From positions 186,001 through 250,000 of the forward strand of contig CBDAQO010000002.1 in the NCBI GenBank assembly GCA_965199105.1: a stretch of DNA of 64,000 nucleotides. The letters run 5' to 3'. Origin of the DNA: LMUY01 sp965199105. GTDB lineage: Bacteria > Pseudomonadota > Alphaproteobacteria > Acetobacterales > Acetobacteraceae. Both the position numbers and the translations under genes were made by a program. Shown one piece after another: positions 56,425 to 64,000 of this stretch (positions within the stretch are counted from its first letter, which is position 1; every line of letters begins with the position of its first letter). Under the pieces are notes generated by a model that did no database searches, was not told the origin of the DNA, and saw only the letters and a list, made by a program, of their open reading frames with translations.

Positions 56425-57761
56425 CAGGCTGCTGAACAAAGCTGACGGTGGAGGATGGTCATCTCCGGCCGGCTTTTTTCATGTTTTACCGTGGCCGTTT
56501 TGCGCTGGGCTCTGGTTGTGCAGAGCCATTCGGCGCTGCTTGCCGGGTGCCGAACACCGATCACGCGGGCCTTCCCGTCAGCAGCCTAGGCAGGCGGATC
56601 AGGTTGTAGGCAGTGACAGCGAGGTCGAATTGCCAACCGACCCGTTCGCGGCCGCGATGCTTGGTCTGTCGTAATCCGGCCGCCCCTTTGATCCAGCCGA
56701 ACACCTCTTCAATCCGCTTGCGCGTCCGCTGGCTTGCGGCATAGCCCGCATGCCGCATCGTGCGCCCATCCACGCCCGAGCCGCGCCGGACACCCAGCTT
56801 CGACACCCGGCCATCGACCGCGACATGCGGCGTGACCCGGCGCGCCCGCAATGCGGCGATGAAGCCGGCAACGTCATAGCCCTTGTCCGCGCCCAACGTG
56901 ATCCGGCGGCCCGGCGCCACCCTGTCCACTAAGGCAAGGGCCGCGTCGCGTTCGGCCGTGCCGGTCGCGTGGGTCAGGCAGCTCTGGGCGACAAGCCCGT
57001 TGCGGTTCTCCATCAGCACATGACCCGCATACGCCATGATGCTGGCCTGTCCGTCCGACTTGCGCGCCAACCGGGCATCGGGGTCGGTGATGCTGGCATG
57101 CGTCTCGTTGCTGCGCTTCTGGCCTCGCCAGTTGCGCTCGGCGTTGCGGCCCGATGGCGGCGCGTCCGGGCCATCGCCGGGCGGCGGCTCGGCGTTGGAG
57201 CCGGGTTTCGGCTGGAACGACTTATGGCTGGCCCAGGCCTGGATGAGCGTGCCGTCGACCGAGAAGTGCTCGTGCGACATAAGCGCCTTGATCCGAGGCT
57301 GCGCGACCACGGCCGCAAGCAGGCGTTGGGCCACGTCGCCGTCCAGCAGGCGGTCGCGGTTCTTGCTGAACGTGCTTGCATCCCACATCGGCGCATCCAT
57401 CGACAGCCCGACGAACCAGCGGAACAGCAGGTTATAGTCCAGTTGCTCCATCAATTGACGCTCGGACCGGATGGAATAGAACGCCTGCAACAGCAGCGCC
57501 CGCAACAGCTTCTCGGGCGCAATGCCGGGGCGGCCTACCCGCGCATACAGCCGATCAAACTCCGGCGACAACACGTCGAGAGCCTCGTCCACCACGGCGC
57601 GGATCAGCCGCAACGGATGGTCGGGCGGCACGCGAGCCTCGCAACTCACGTAGCTGAACAAGGCCCCAGTCTGCTCGTCGCCGCCCCGCATCGTCGTTCT
57701 CCGCTGCTAGCGCAGCGAATCACAATCAACGACAACCGGCGAGGAGTTTTTCAGCAGCCTG
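56425..57761 (-). mobile_element. Complete IS5-family insertion sequence (1337 bp)
   Basis: The left end CAGGCTGCTGAACAAA (56425-56440) matches the inverted right end CAGGCTGCTGAAAAACTC (57761 back to 57744) with one mismatch in the first 15 bases. A TTAG duplication flanks both ends. One intact transposase gene (56561-57691) fills the element. Intact ends, duplication and open frame suggest recent insertion. It lies between SURF1 and recG, in what would be the recG leader. Confidence 0.93.
56561..57691 (-). CDS. IS5-family transposase (DDE)
   Basis: The 376-residue transposase starts MRGGDEQTGALFSYVS and has the DUF772-type domain (RPGIAPEKLLRALLLQAFYSIRSERQLMEQ in outline) and the DDE triad in FSVDGTLIQAW, GADKGYD and EEVFGWIKG. 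A charged, Pro-rich insertion around residues 160-190 separates the first two. The frame is uninterrupted, so the element may be active. Confidence 0.93.
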   Translation of the reverse strand: MRGGDEQTGALFSYVSCEARVPPDHPLRLIRAVVDEALDVLSPEFDRLYARVGRPGIAPEKLLRALLLQAFYSIRSERQLMEQLDYNLLFRWFVGLSMDAPMWDASTFSKNRDRLLDGDVAQRLLAAVVAQPRIKALMSHEHFSVDGTLIQAWASHKSFQPKPGSNAEPPPGDGPDAPPSGRNAERNWRGQKRSNETHASITDPDARLARKSDGQASIMAYAGHVLMENRNGLVAQSCLTHATGTAERDAALALVDRVAPGRRITLGADKGYDVAGFIAALRARRVTPHVAVDGRVSKLGVRRGSGVDGRTMRHAGYAASQRTRKRIEEVFGWIKGAAGLRQTKHRGRERVGWQFDLAVTAYNLIRLPRLLTGRPA

Positions 57762-57765
57762 TTAG
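57762..57765. repeat. Target-site duplication, right copy (TTAG)
   Basis: TTAG follows the right terminal repeat of the IS and equals the left copy at 56421-56424. Together with the next bases it forms TAGAGCA (57763-57769), the terminal heptamer of the 105-bp repeat family, so the IS may have entered a repeat remnant. Confidence 0.85.
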
Positions 57766-57801
57766 AGCACAACGGCACCGGAGGGGAGCCGGGCCGAGCG
57801 G

Positions 57802-58566
57802 TCAGGCCGCGGTATGGGCCGGCGTGCGGTCGCGCAACACGTCCCGCATCGTGTATCCACCGGCACCGGCCGACATCGCGGCAAGGGCGAACCAGGTGAT
57901 GGCGTAGACCAGGTGGCTGTTGGGCAGGGTGGTGACGGTCAACCCGCCCACCGGCCCGGGCGCCCCGGGGCTGGCCGCGGCGTCGATGAAGTAGGGGGCG
58001 GTTTGGGCGAGATGCTGCGCCTGCGCGATGGCAGCGACGTCCCGCGAGTACCAGCGGTTGGCCGCCGGGTCGTTGCTGCGCAGGAAGCCGCCTTTCGGCT
58101 CGGTGACGCGCAACAGCCCGGTGACGGTGGCGTGCGGCGCATCGGCTCCCTCGCCCTGCGCGACGAGGCCGGGCTGGTCGGGCGGAACGAAGCCGCGGTT
58201 GACCAGGATGGTGAAGCCGGCGTCGGTCTGCAGCGGCGTCATCACCCAATCACCGCTGCCGAGCTCAGTCACGGCTTGCACCAACGTGGTGCGGTCGTTG
58301 AGGAACACGCCGGTGGCGATGACCCGGCGGTATGCGTCGGCCTTGGCCGTCACGCCGGGCCAAGCCGCCGGGCCGGGTGGCGCGACCGGGGCGGCATGGA
58401 TGCGCGCGTCGATCTCGGCGATGAGCCCGAGCTTCCAGGCGCGGCGATGGACCTGCCACACACCGAGCGTCGAAAACCCCGCCACCAGGACCACCGTGGT
58501 CAGCGCGATCAGCACCAGCTCCCGCACCAGGCGGCGCGGCCTGGAGAGACCGCGCACGGCGGTCAC
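57802..58566 (-). CDS. SURF1 family oxidase assembly protein
   Basis: The 254 residues have one membrane helix at each end (ELVLIALTTVVLVAGFSTLG and NSHLVYAITWFALAAMSAGA) around a soluble domain with LGVWQVHRRAWKL, FLNDRTTL and ILVNRGFVP. SURF1 assists heme insertion in heme-copper oxidases. The GTG start overlaps the cyoD stop as GTGA, so it belongs to the bo oxidase operon. Confidence 0.9.
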   Translation of the reverse strand: MTAVRGLSRPRRLVRELVLIALTTVVLVAGFSTLGVWQVHRRAWKLGLIAEIDARIHAAPVAPPGPAAWPGVTAKADAYRRVIATGVFLNDRTTLVQAVTELGSGDWVMTPLQTDAGFTILVNRGFVPPDQPGLVAQGEGADAPHATVTGLLRVTEPKGGFLRSNDPAANRWYSRDVAAIAQAQHLAQTAPYFIDAAASPGAPGPVGGLTVTTLPNSHLVYAITWFALAAMSAGAGGYTMRDVLRDRTPAHTAA

Positions 58567-58949
58567 GGCATCTGGCTCATATCGTGCGCGGACATCGGCA
58601 TCATGTTGTCAGTGAGGTGGTACATCACCCAGAGCGTGCCGCTGAGCGAGATGGCGATCACCACGACGGTGAACATCAGCGCCATCATGGTCCAGCCGCC
58701 CTCGGAGCGCGTGTCCATGTGCAGGAAGCAGACCATGTGGACCAGGATTTGCACGAAGGCGAACCCTACGACGGCGATGGCGGTGCCCTGCTTGCTGTCC
58801 AGCGCGCCCGACATCACCAGCCAGAACGGGATGGCGGTCAGGATGATGGACAGGACGAAGCCCAGCACGTAGGTGCGCTGCGACCCGTGCGACCCGTGCG
58901 CCGGGCCGTTCAGGACATGGGGGTCGGCGGTGTGTTCGTGCGCGCTCAT
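58563..58949 (-). CDS. cyoD: Cytochrome bo ubiquinol oxidase subunit IV
   Basis: The 128 residues have three membrane helices (LGFVLSIILTAIPFWLVMSG; IAVVGFAFVQILVHMVCFLHM; MMALMFTVVVIAISLSGTLW), a standard CyoD. The ATG at 58949 overlaps the cyoC stop as ATGA. A Met/His-rich C-terminus (NMMPMSAHDMSQMP) ends the protein. Confidence 0.94.
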   Translation of the reverse strand: MSAHEHTADPHVLNGPAHGSHGSQRTYVLGFVLSIILTAIPFWLVMSGALDSKQGTAIAVVGFAFVQILVHMVCFLHMDTRSEGGWTMMALMFTVVVIAISLSGTLWVMYHLTDNMMPMSAHDMSQMP

Positions 58950-59587
58950 CGCAGCATTCCCAGCAGATAGACGAAGGTGAACACGCCGATCCAGATCACG
59001 TCCAGGAAGTGCCAGAACAGGCTGAGGCACATCAGTCGGCGGCGGTTGGCCTGGATGAGGCCGTAGCGCCCGATCTGCGTCATCAGCGTGACCAGCCAGA
59101 TCAGCCCGAACGTGACGTGCAGCCCGTGCGTGCCGACCAGGGTGAAGAAGGCGGACAGGAAGCCGCTGCGCTGCGGCGTGGCGCCCTCGGCGATCAGGTG
59201 GTGGAACTCGGAAAACTCGATGCCGAGGAAGGCCAGGCCGAACAGGCCGGTGATGGCGAGCCAGATTTGGGTGGCGCCACGCTTGCCGTCGTTCATCGAC
59301 AGCATGGCGAAGCCGTAGGTGATGGACGAAAGCAGTAGCATCGACGTGTTGACCGCCACCAGCGGCAGTTCGAACAGGTCCTTCGGCGCCGGGCCAGCCG
59401 CGTAGTTGCCGCCCAGCACGCCGTAGACGGCGAACAACATCGCAAAGATGAGGCAGTCGCTCATCAGGTAGATCCAGAAGCCTAGCAGCGTGCTGGCGCC
59501 TTCTTCGTGCTCATGCTCGTCGAGCACGAAGAAAGCGGGCGGCGCGTCCGAAACCTGGGGGCGGTCGTCGAGCAGGACATCCGACAT
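58946..59587 (-). CDS. cyoC: Cytochrome bo ubiquinol oxidase subunit III
   Basis: The 213-residue subunit has five membrane helices, with FWIYLMSDCLIFAMLFAVY, GIEFSEFHHLIAEG, VGTHGLHVTFGLIW and LFWHFLDVIWIGVFTFVYL typical of quinol-oxidase CyoC. Three bases separate it from cyoB, and it is coupled to cyoD. Confidence 0.96.
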   Translation of the reverse strand: MSDVLLDDRPQVSDAPPAFFVLDEHEHEEGASTLLGFWIYLMSDCLIFAMLFAVYGVLGGNYAAGPAPKDLFELPLVAVNTSMLLLSSITYGFAMLSMNDGKRGATQIWLAITGLFGLAFLGIEFSEFHHLIAEGATPQRSGFLSAFFTLVGTHGLHVTFGLIWLVTLMTQIGRYGLIQANRRRLMCLSLFWHFLDVIWIGVFTFVYLLGMLR

Positions 59588-59590
59588 GGT

Positions 59591-61591
59591 CTACTCCCCC
59601 GCCATGAAGACGCTGTTGCGCGAGGCCTCGGTCGCGGCCACCGTGTCGGCCGCGATGTCGAAGTCCCGGTTGTAGTTGAAGGTGTGGCCGATGCTGACCA
59701 CGAACAGCGCGATCACGCACAGCGCCGCCAACCACCACACGTACCAGATCATGGCGAAGGCGAACACGCCGCTGAGCCCGGCCAGGATAACGCCCGTGCC
59801 CGTATTCTTGGGCATGTGGATGGGCCGGAAACCGCCCATCGGGCGACGGAAGCCGCGCCGCTTCATGTCCTCCCAAGCGTCCAGGTCATGGACGATCGGG
59901 GTAAACGCGAAGTTGTAGGCCGGCGGCGGCGACGAGGTGGACCACTCCAGCGTGCGGCCGTTCCACGGGTCCCCGGTGAGGTCGCGCAGCGCCACGCGGT
60001 CCCGGATGCTGACATAGAACTGGATCAGCATAGAGAGGATGCCCAGCGCGATCAGTGCCGCACCGAATGCCGCGATGACGAACCAGATTTGCAGCGACGG
60101 GTCGTCGAAGTGCCGCAGACGCCGGGTCACGCCCATCAGGCCGAGCACGTAGAGCGGCATGAAGGCGAAGTAGAACCCTGTGGTCCAGAACCAGAACGAC
60201 ATCTTGCCCCAGAACTGGTTGAGCTTGAACCCGAAGGCCTTGGGGAACCAGTAGTTCAGCCCGGCGAACAGGCCGAACAGCACGCCGCCGATGATGACGT
60301 TGTGGAAGTGCGCCACCAGGAACAGGCTGTTGTGCAGGATGAAGTCCGCCGGCGGAACGGCCAGCAGCACGCCCGACATGCCGCCAATGACGAAAGTGAG
60401 CATGAAGGCAACCGTCCACATCATCGGCAGCTCGAAGCGGATGCGGCCGCGATACATGGTGAATAGCCAGTTGAAGATCTTGGCGCCGGTCGGGATCGAG
60501 ATCACCATCGTGGTGATGCCGAAGAACGAGTTGACGCTGGCGCCCGAGCCCATGGTGAAGAAGTGGTGCAGCCAGACGACGTAGGCCAGGATGGTGATGA
60601 CCACCGTCGCGTAGACCATCGACGTGTAGCCGAACAGCTTCTTGCCGGAGAACGTCGCGGTCACTTCCGAGTAGATGCCGAACACGGGCAGGATGAGGAT
60701 GTAGACCTCGGGATGGCCCCAAATCCAGATCATGTTCACGTACATCATCGGGTTGCCGCCGAAGTCGTTGGTGAAGAAGTTGGTGCCGACATAGCGGTCG
60801 AGCGACAACAGGGCGAGCACGACGGTCAGCACCGGGAAGGCGGCGGTGATGAGGATGTTGGTGCACAGCGCCGTCCAGGTGAACACGGGCATGCGCATCA
60901 TCGTCATGCCCGGCGCGCGCATCTTCACGATGGTGGCGATGAGGTTCACGCCCGACAGCAGCGTGCCGATGCCGGCCACCTGCAGCGACCAGATGTAGTA
61001 GTCGACGCCAACGTCCGGGCTGTAGCCGCTGCCGGACAGCGGGGGGTAGGCCAGCCAGCCGGTGCGGGCGAACTCGCCGACGAACAGCGACATCATCACC
61101 ACGGCGGCACCGGCAGCGGTGAGCCAAAAGCTCAGGTTGTTCAGGAACGGAAACGCCACGTCCCGCGCGCCGATCTGCAACGGGACCACGAAGTTCATCA
61201 GCCCGACCACCAGCGGCATGGCCACGAAGAAGATCATGATCACGCCATGGGCGGTGAACACCTGGTCGTAGTGGTGCGCCGGCAGGTAGCCCTGGTCACT
61301 GCCGAAGCTGATCGCCTGCTGCAGCCGCATCATGATGGCGTCGGAGAAGCCGCGCAGCAGCATGACCAGGCCGAGCACGATGTACATCACGCCGATGCGC
61401 TTGTGGTCCACGCTGGTGAACCACTCCTTCCACAGATACGGCCAAACGCGGAAGTAGGTAAGCGTGCCGAGCAGCGCGGTGCCGCCGAGCGCCACCATGA
61501 TGAACGTCACGAGCACGATCGGTTCGTGGTACGGCAAGGCCTCGAGGGTGAGGCGGCCGAAGATTGGGCTAAAGGGCTGGGCTGCGAACAT
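59591..61591 (-). CDS. cyoB: Cytochrome bo ubiquinol oxidase subunit I
   Basis: This is the catalytic subunit, 666 residues and about 15 helices. Heme b/o3 and CuB ligands are present: FTAHGVIMIFF, WGHPEVYILILPVFGIYSEV, WLHHFFTMG and HFHNVI. The quinone-site Arg/Asp pair in SDAIMMRLQQA and the His in YLPAHHYDQVF are also kept. It reduces O2 to water with ubiquinol and pumps protons. Confidence 0.98.
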   Translation of the reverse strand: MFAAQPFSPIFGRLTLEALPYHEPIVLVTFIMVALGGTALLGTLTYFRVWPYLWKEWFTSVDHKRIGVMYIVLGLVMLLRGFSDAIMMRLQQAISFGSDQGYLPAHHYDQVFTAHGVIMIFFVAMPLVVGLMNFVVPLQIGARDVAFPFLNNLSFWLTAAGAAVVMMSLFVGEFARTGWLAYPPLSGSGYSPDVGVDYYIWSLQVAGIGTLLSGVNLIATIVKMRAPGMTMMRMPVFTWTALCTNILITAAFPVLTVVLALLSLDRYVGTNFFTNDFGGNPMMYVNMIWIWGHPEVYILILPVFGIYSEVTATFSGKKLFGYTSMVYATVVITILAYVVWLHHFFTMGSGASVNSFFGITTMVISIPTGAKIFNWLFTMYRGRIRFELPMMWTVAFMLTFVIGGMSGVLLAVPPADFILHNSLFLVAHFHNVIIGGVLFGLFAGLNYWFPKAFGFKLNQFWGKMSFWFWTTGFYFAFMPLYVLGLMGVTRRLRHFDDPSLQIWFVIAAFGAALIALGILSMLIQFYVSIRDRVALRDLTGDPWNGRTLEWSTSSPPPAYNFAFTPIVHDLDAWEDMKRRGFRRPMGGFRPIHMPKNTGTGVILAGLSGVFAFAMIWYVWWLAALCVIALFVVSIGHTFNYNRDFDIAADTVAATEASRNSVFMAGE

Positions 61592-61619
61592 GATGGTCCA
61601 CCGTGTCAGATGCGATCGG

Positions 61620-62828
61620 TCAGCCGGCCGTGCGGTCGACGGCTGCCGTGCGGGAAGAGTGTGCGTGGGCGCCGAACAGGCCCGGACTGGCGAGCCCGGC
61701 CCCGGTCAGTGCCTCGCCATTGGTCGGCGAAGGCGCGCTGGCCGGCGGGGATGGCGGCGTCGAGTCGGCCATCACCCCCATGGTGCCCGCCGGGGTGGGT
61801 GTTACCGCGGCAAACCCCTTGGACGGCGCCAGGCCGCGGCCCGCATACTTGTCATATTCCAGCGGCTGCACGGTCTTGGCCGAGGCGAGCCCCAGGCCAC
61901 CCTTGGCGTCGATGCCCATCATCTCGTCCATGCACATCTTGCCGCTGTCGACGCACATGTTGAGCACGGCGTGATACAGGTCAGGCTCGACCGCAGCATA
62001 GTGGCGCACCGGCTCGTCCTCGCTCGGGCGCTCCAACTGCAGGTAGGCGGTGCGGTCCAGCGCGCCGCCGCTCTGCTTCACCTGGCTCACCCAGGCGTCA
62101 AACTGCGCCTCGGTCTGGCCGTGAAAGCCGAAATGCATCCCGGAGAACCCGGCGCCGCTGTAGTTGGCCGAAATGCCCTGGTATTCGCCGGGCTGGTTGA
62201 TCACCGCGTGCAGCGTCGTCTGCATGCCGGGCATGGCGTAGATCTGCCCCGCCAGCGCCGGCACGTAGAACGAGTTCATCACCGTGTCGGACGTGATGCG
62301 GAAGTCGATCGGGCGGTTCACCGGTGCGGCCAGCTCGTTCACCGTCGCGATGCCGTACTCCGGGTAGATAAACAGCCACTTCCAATCGAGCGCCACCACG
62401 TCCACCACCAGCGGCTTGGCCTGCGCGGTCAGCGTGCGCTGCGGGTCGATGCGGGCGATCTGGCGGTAGGGGTCGAGGATGTGCGTGCCCATCCAGGTGA
62501 CCGCGCCGAGGCAGATGATGATGGCCAGCGGCGCCGCCCAGATCACCAACTCGAGCTGCGTCGAATGGTGCCAATCGGGCTCGTAGCGCGCGGCCGTGTT
62601 GGACTGGCGATAGCGCCAGGCGAACAGGGCGGTCAGCGCCATCACGGGGATGATGATCAGCAGCATCAGGATGGTGGAGATGACGATCAGGTTGCGCTGC
62701 TGCGCCGCCACGTCACCCGACGGGTCCAGCACCACCATGTGGCAGCCGGACATAGCCAGCAGGACGGGGAGCAGCAGGGCGCGCTTGGCGCAGAGGCGGC
62801 CGAACTGGCCCAGGTGGAACGTTTGCAT
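61620..62828 (-). CDS. cyoA: Cytochrome bo ubiquinol oxidase subunit II
   Basis: The 402-residue lipoprotein-type subunit has signal LLLPVLLAMSGC with the acylated cysteine, two helices, and a cupredoxin domain (DVVALDWKWLFIYPEYGIA; SGAGFSGMHFGFHGQ). The CuA cysteines are absent, as in quinol oxidases. After CVDSGKMCMDEMMGID it carries an extra Pro/Ala/Ser-rich tail of about 90 residues. Start ATG at 62828 is used instead of 62882 because it gives the proper signal sequence. No cyoE (heme O synthase) follows in the operon. Confidence 0.96.
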   Translation of the reverse strand: MQTFHLGQFGRLCAKRALLLPVLLAMSGCHMVVLDPSGDVAAQQRNLIVISTILMLLIIIPVMALTALFAWRYRQSNTAARYEPDWHHSTQLELVIWAAPLAIIICLGAVTWMGTHILDPYRQIARIDPQRTLTAQAKPLVVDVVALDWKWLFIYPEYGIATVNELAAPVNRPIDFRITSDTVMNSFYVPALAGQIYAMPGMQTTLHAVINQPGEYQGISANYSGAGFSGMHFGFHGQTEAQFDAWVSQVKQSGGALDRTAYLQLERPSEDEPVRHYAAVEPDLYHAVLNMCVDSGKMCMDEMMGIDAKGGLGLASAKTVQPLEYDKYAGRGLAPSKGFAAVTPTPAGTMGVMADSTPPSPPASAPSPTNGEALTGAGLASPGLFGAHAHSSRTAAVDRTAG

Positions 62829-62864
62829 GATCCGCCCATGTATGCCGGCGGCATGGGCCTGGCT

Positions 62865-62883
62865 ATTGGACATTTTGTCCAAT
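62865..62883. promoter_or_regulatory. Perfect palindrome in the cyoA/MFS divergent region, operator candidate
   Basis: ATTGGACA and TGTCCAAT form a perfect 8-bp inverted repeat around TTT, 37 bases upstream of the cyoA start. It lies in the 143-base divergent region, where a regulator of either the terminal oxidase or the transporter would bind. No regulator gene is adjacent and I do not recognise the half-site. Confidence 0.55.
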
Positions 62884-62971
62884 GCTGCAGCGCGTCAAAG
62901 TGTTCTATATCAGCAGCATGACACGGCCCGGCGAGCCTATGCACGCCCGGACGCGACCGAGGAGACCACCG

Positions 62972-64000
62972 ATGGCGATGACGACCACACCCGGCGAGCT
63001 GCGCGCCCTCTCCACCGATCATGGTGATGGGCATGACGTGGTGCAGCCGAGCGAAATTGCCATCGGCGTGGTCATCGGGCGCATGTCGGAGTTCTTTGAC
63101 TTTTTCGTCTACTCGATTGCCTCGGTCCTGGTGTTCCCGAAGTTGATCTTCCCCGGGGCGGCGCCGCTGCAGGGCACGCTCTACTCCTTCGCCATCTTCG
63201 CCCTCGCCTTCATCGCCCGGCCGTTCGGCTCGCTGATTTTCATCGCCATCGACCGCCGCTATGGCCGCAGCGTGAAGCTGACCATCGCGCTGTTCCTGCT
63301 TGGCGGCTCCACGGCGGCGGTGGCGTTCCTGCCCGGCTACGCGCAGATCGGCGCCTCGGCCGCAATCGTGCTCTCGGCCTTGCGCATCGGCCAGGGCTTG
63401 GCGCTCGGCGGCGCGTGGGACGGGCTGGCCTCGCTGCTGGCGCTGAACGCCCCGGAGCATCGCCGCGGTTGGTATGCCATGATCCCGCAACTGGGCGCGC
63501 CCCTCGGCCTCATCATGGCAGCCGGGCTGTTCGCGTTCTTTGTCGGCAACCTCTCCGCTGCGGACTTCCTGGAATGGGGCTGGCGCTACCCGTTCTTCGT
63601 CGCCTTCGCCATCAACGTGGTGGCGCTGTTCGCCCGCCTGCGCATCGTCTCCACCGTCGGCTACAAGCAGTTGTTCGACAAGCGCGAGCTGCAGCCCTCG
63701 CCGGTGTTGAGCACGGTTTGGCGGCAGGGCCGCACCATCGTCATCGGCGCCTTCGCCCCGCTGGCGAGCTTCGCCCTGTTCCACATGGTGACCGTGTTCC
63801 CGCTATCCTGGGTGTTCCTGTTCACCCGCGAGCGGCCGGCGCGCTTCCTGCTGATCGAGCTGCTTGGCGGCGCGGTGGGGCTGGTGGCCATGGTCGCTTC
63901 CGGGCTGCTGGCGGACCGCTTTGGCCGCCGAATGGTGCTCGGCGCCTCCGCGGCGGCCATCGCGGTCTACAGCGGCTTCGCCCCCCAGTTGCTGGACGCC
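62972..64000 (+). CDS. MFS transporter, metabolite:H+ symporter type (3' end outside window)
   Basis: The first 343 residues are visible. The start ATG (MAMTTTPGEL) follows GAGGAG by 8 bases. MHS-type features are RMSEFFDFFVYSIASVLVFPK in helix 1, FIARPFGSLIFIAIDRRYGR with the loop motif, and LRIGQGLALGGAWDG in helix 4-5. The central histidine/arginine-rich loop and helices 7-10 follow. Substrate is unknown; relatives carry citrate, proline/betaine or aromatic acids. It is divergent from cyoA. Confidence 0.88.
   Translation, partial: MAMTTTPGELRALSTDHGDGHDVVQPSEIAIGVVIGRMSEFFDFFVYSIASVLVFPKLIFPGAAPLQGTLYSFAIFALAFIARPFGSLIFIAIDRRYGRSVKLTIALFLLGGSTAAVAFLPGYAQIGASAAIVLSALRIGQGLALGGAWDGLASLLALNAPEHRRGWYAMIPQLGAPLGLIMAAGLFAFFVGNLSAADFLEWGWRYPFFVAFAINVVALFARLRIVSTVGYKQLFDKRELQPSPVLSTVWRQGRTIVIGAFAPLASFALFHMVTVFPLSWVFLFTRERPARFLLIELLGGAVGLVAMVASGLLADRFGRRMVLGASAAAIAVYSGFAPQLLDA

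Noticed and set aside
56561..57691. Assignment of the transposase to the IS1182 family
   Set aside because: Length of 376 residues and the 4-bp YTAR-type duplication fit the IS5 family better.

Overview
The window is very GC-rich and almost fully coding. Genes are packed tightly, often with 1- to 4-base ATGA, GTGA or TGATG overlaps. The gene content (PutA, Tim44-like/TimA next to SecB, ihfB-lapA-trpF, cyoABCD-SURF1, SelO, DctA, many amide, sugar-acid and tartrate catabolic genes, a LOV-domain kinase) fits a heterotrophic alphaproteobacterium. An acetic-acid-bacteria-like member of the Rhodospirillales/Acetobacteraceae is my best guess from gene content alone; no rRNA or tRNA gene is present to confirm it.

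Left part (1-10.6 kb): the 3' part of putA; an eroded 0.4-kb chimeric pseudogene; then, behind a textbook sigma-54 (-24/-12) promoter, a urea/short-chain-amide ABC transporter operon (urtABCDE) that continues into an SDR oxidoreductase and an acetamidase/formamidase. There is no urease, so the module looks like nitrogen-regulated amide scavenging. 10.6-13.1 kb: DctA plus D-tartrate dehydratase, a compact tartrate module. 13.3-24.4 kb: a mixed set: an NTF2-like secreted protein, LutA/LldE-like protein, TimA, phosphatase, SecB, RraA-like protein, Asp/Glu racemase-like protein, SDR, an MsbA-like exporter, a PRISE-type reductase and a TPR-sulfotransferase.

Middle (24.4-37.6 kb): an aconitase-family gene divergent from a double-wHTH GntR regulator and its coupled PrpF isomerase, with a palindromic operator in between; dnaQ-coaE; a Ugp-like sugar ABC transporter operon whose substrate-binding gene is a deletion pseudogene; a small DPPY methyltransferase; then ihfB-lapA-trpF-tlyA. 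37.7-44.4 kb: a LOV-PAS-GAF hybrid histidine kinase, SelO, and an MFS + enolase-superfamily sugar-acid pair. 44.5-54.3 kb: ClpB, a GH15 hydrolase, and a coupled run of DEAD-box helicase, glutaryl-CoA dehydrogenase, RNA m5U methyltransferase and PfkB kinase.

Right part (54.3-64 kb): recG, whose 5' side carries a complete IS5-family element (1337 bp, imperfect inverted ends, 4-bp TTAG duplication); the cytochrome bo ubiquinol oxidase operon cyoABCD with SURF1; and a divergent MFS transporter cut by the window end. The most unusual non-coding signal is a 105-bp two-hairpin element present twice (13935-14039 and 29368-29472). It ends in TAGA.CA/TGCTCTA and supplies the stop codons of flanking genes. 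I found no defence system, CRISPR array, tRNA or rRNA.
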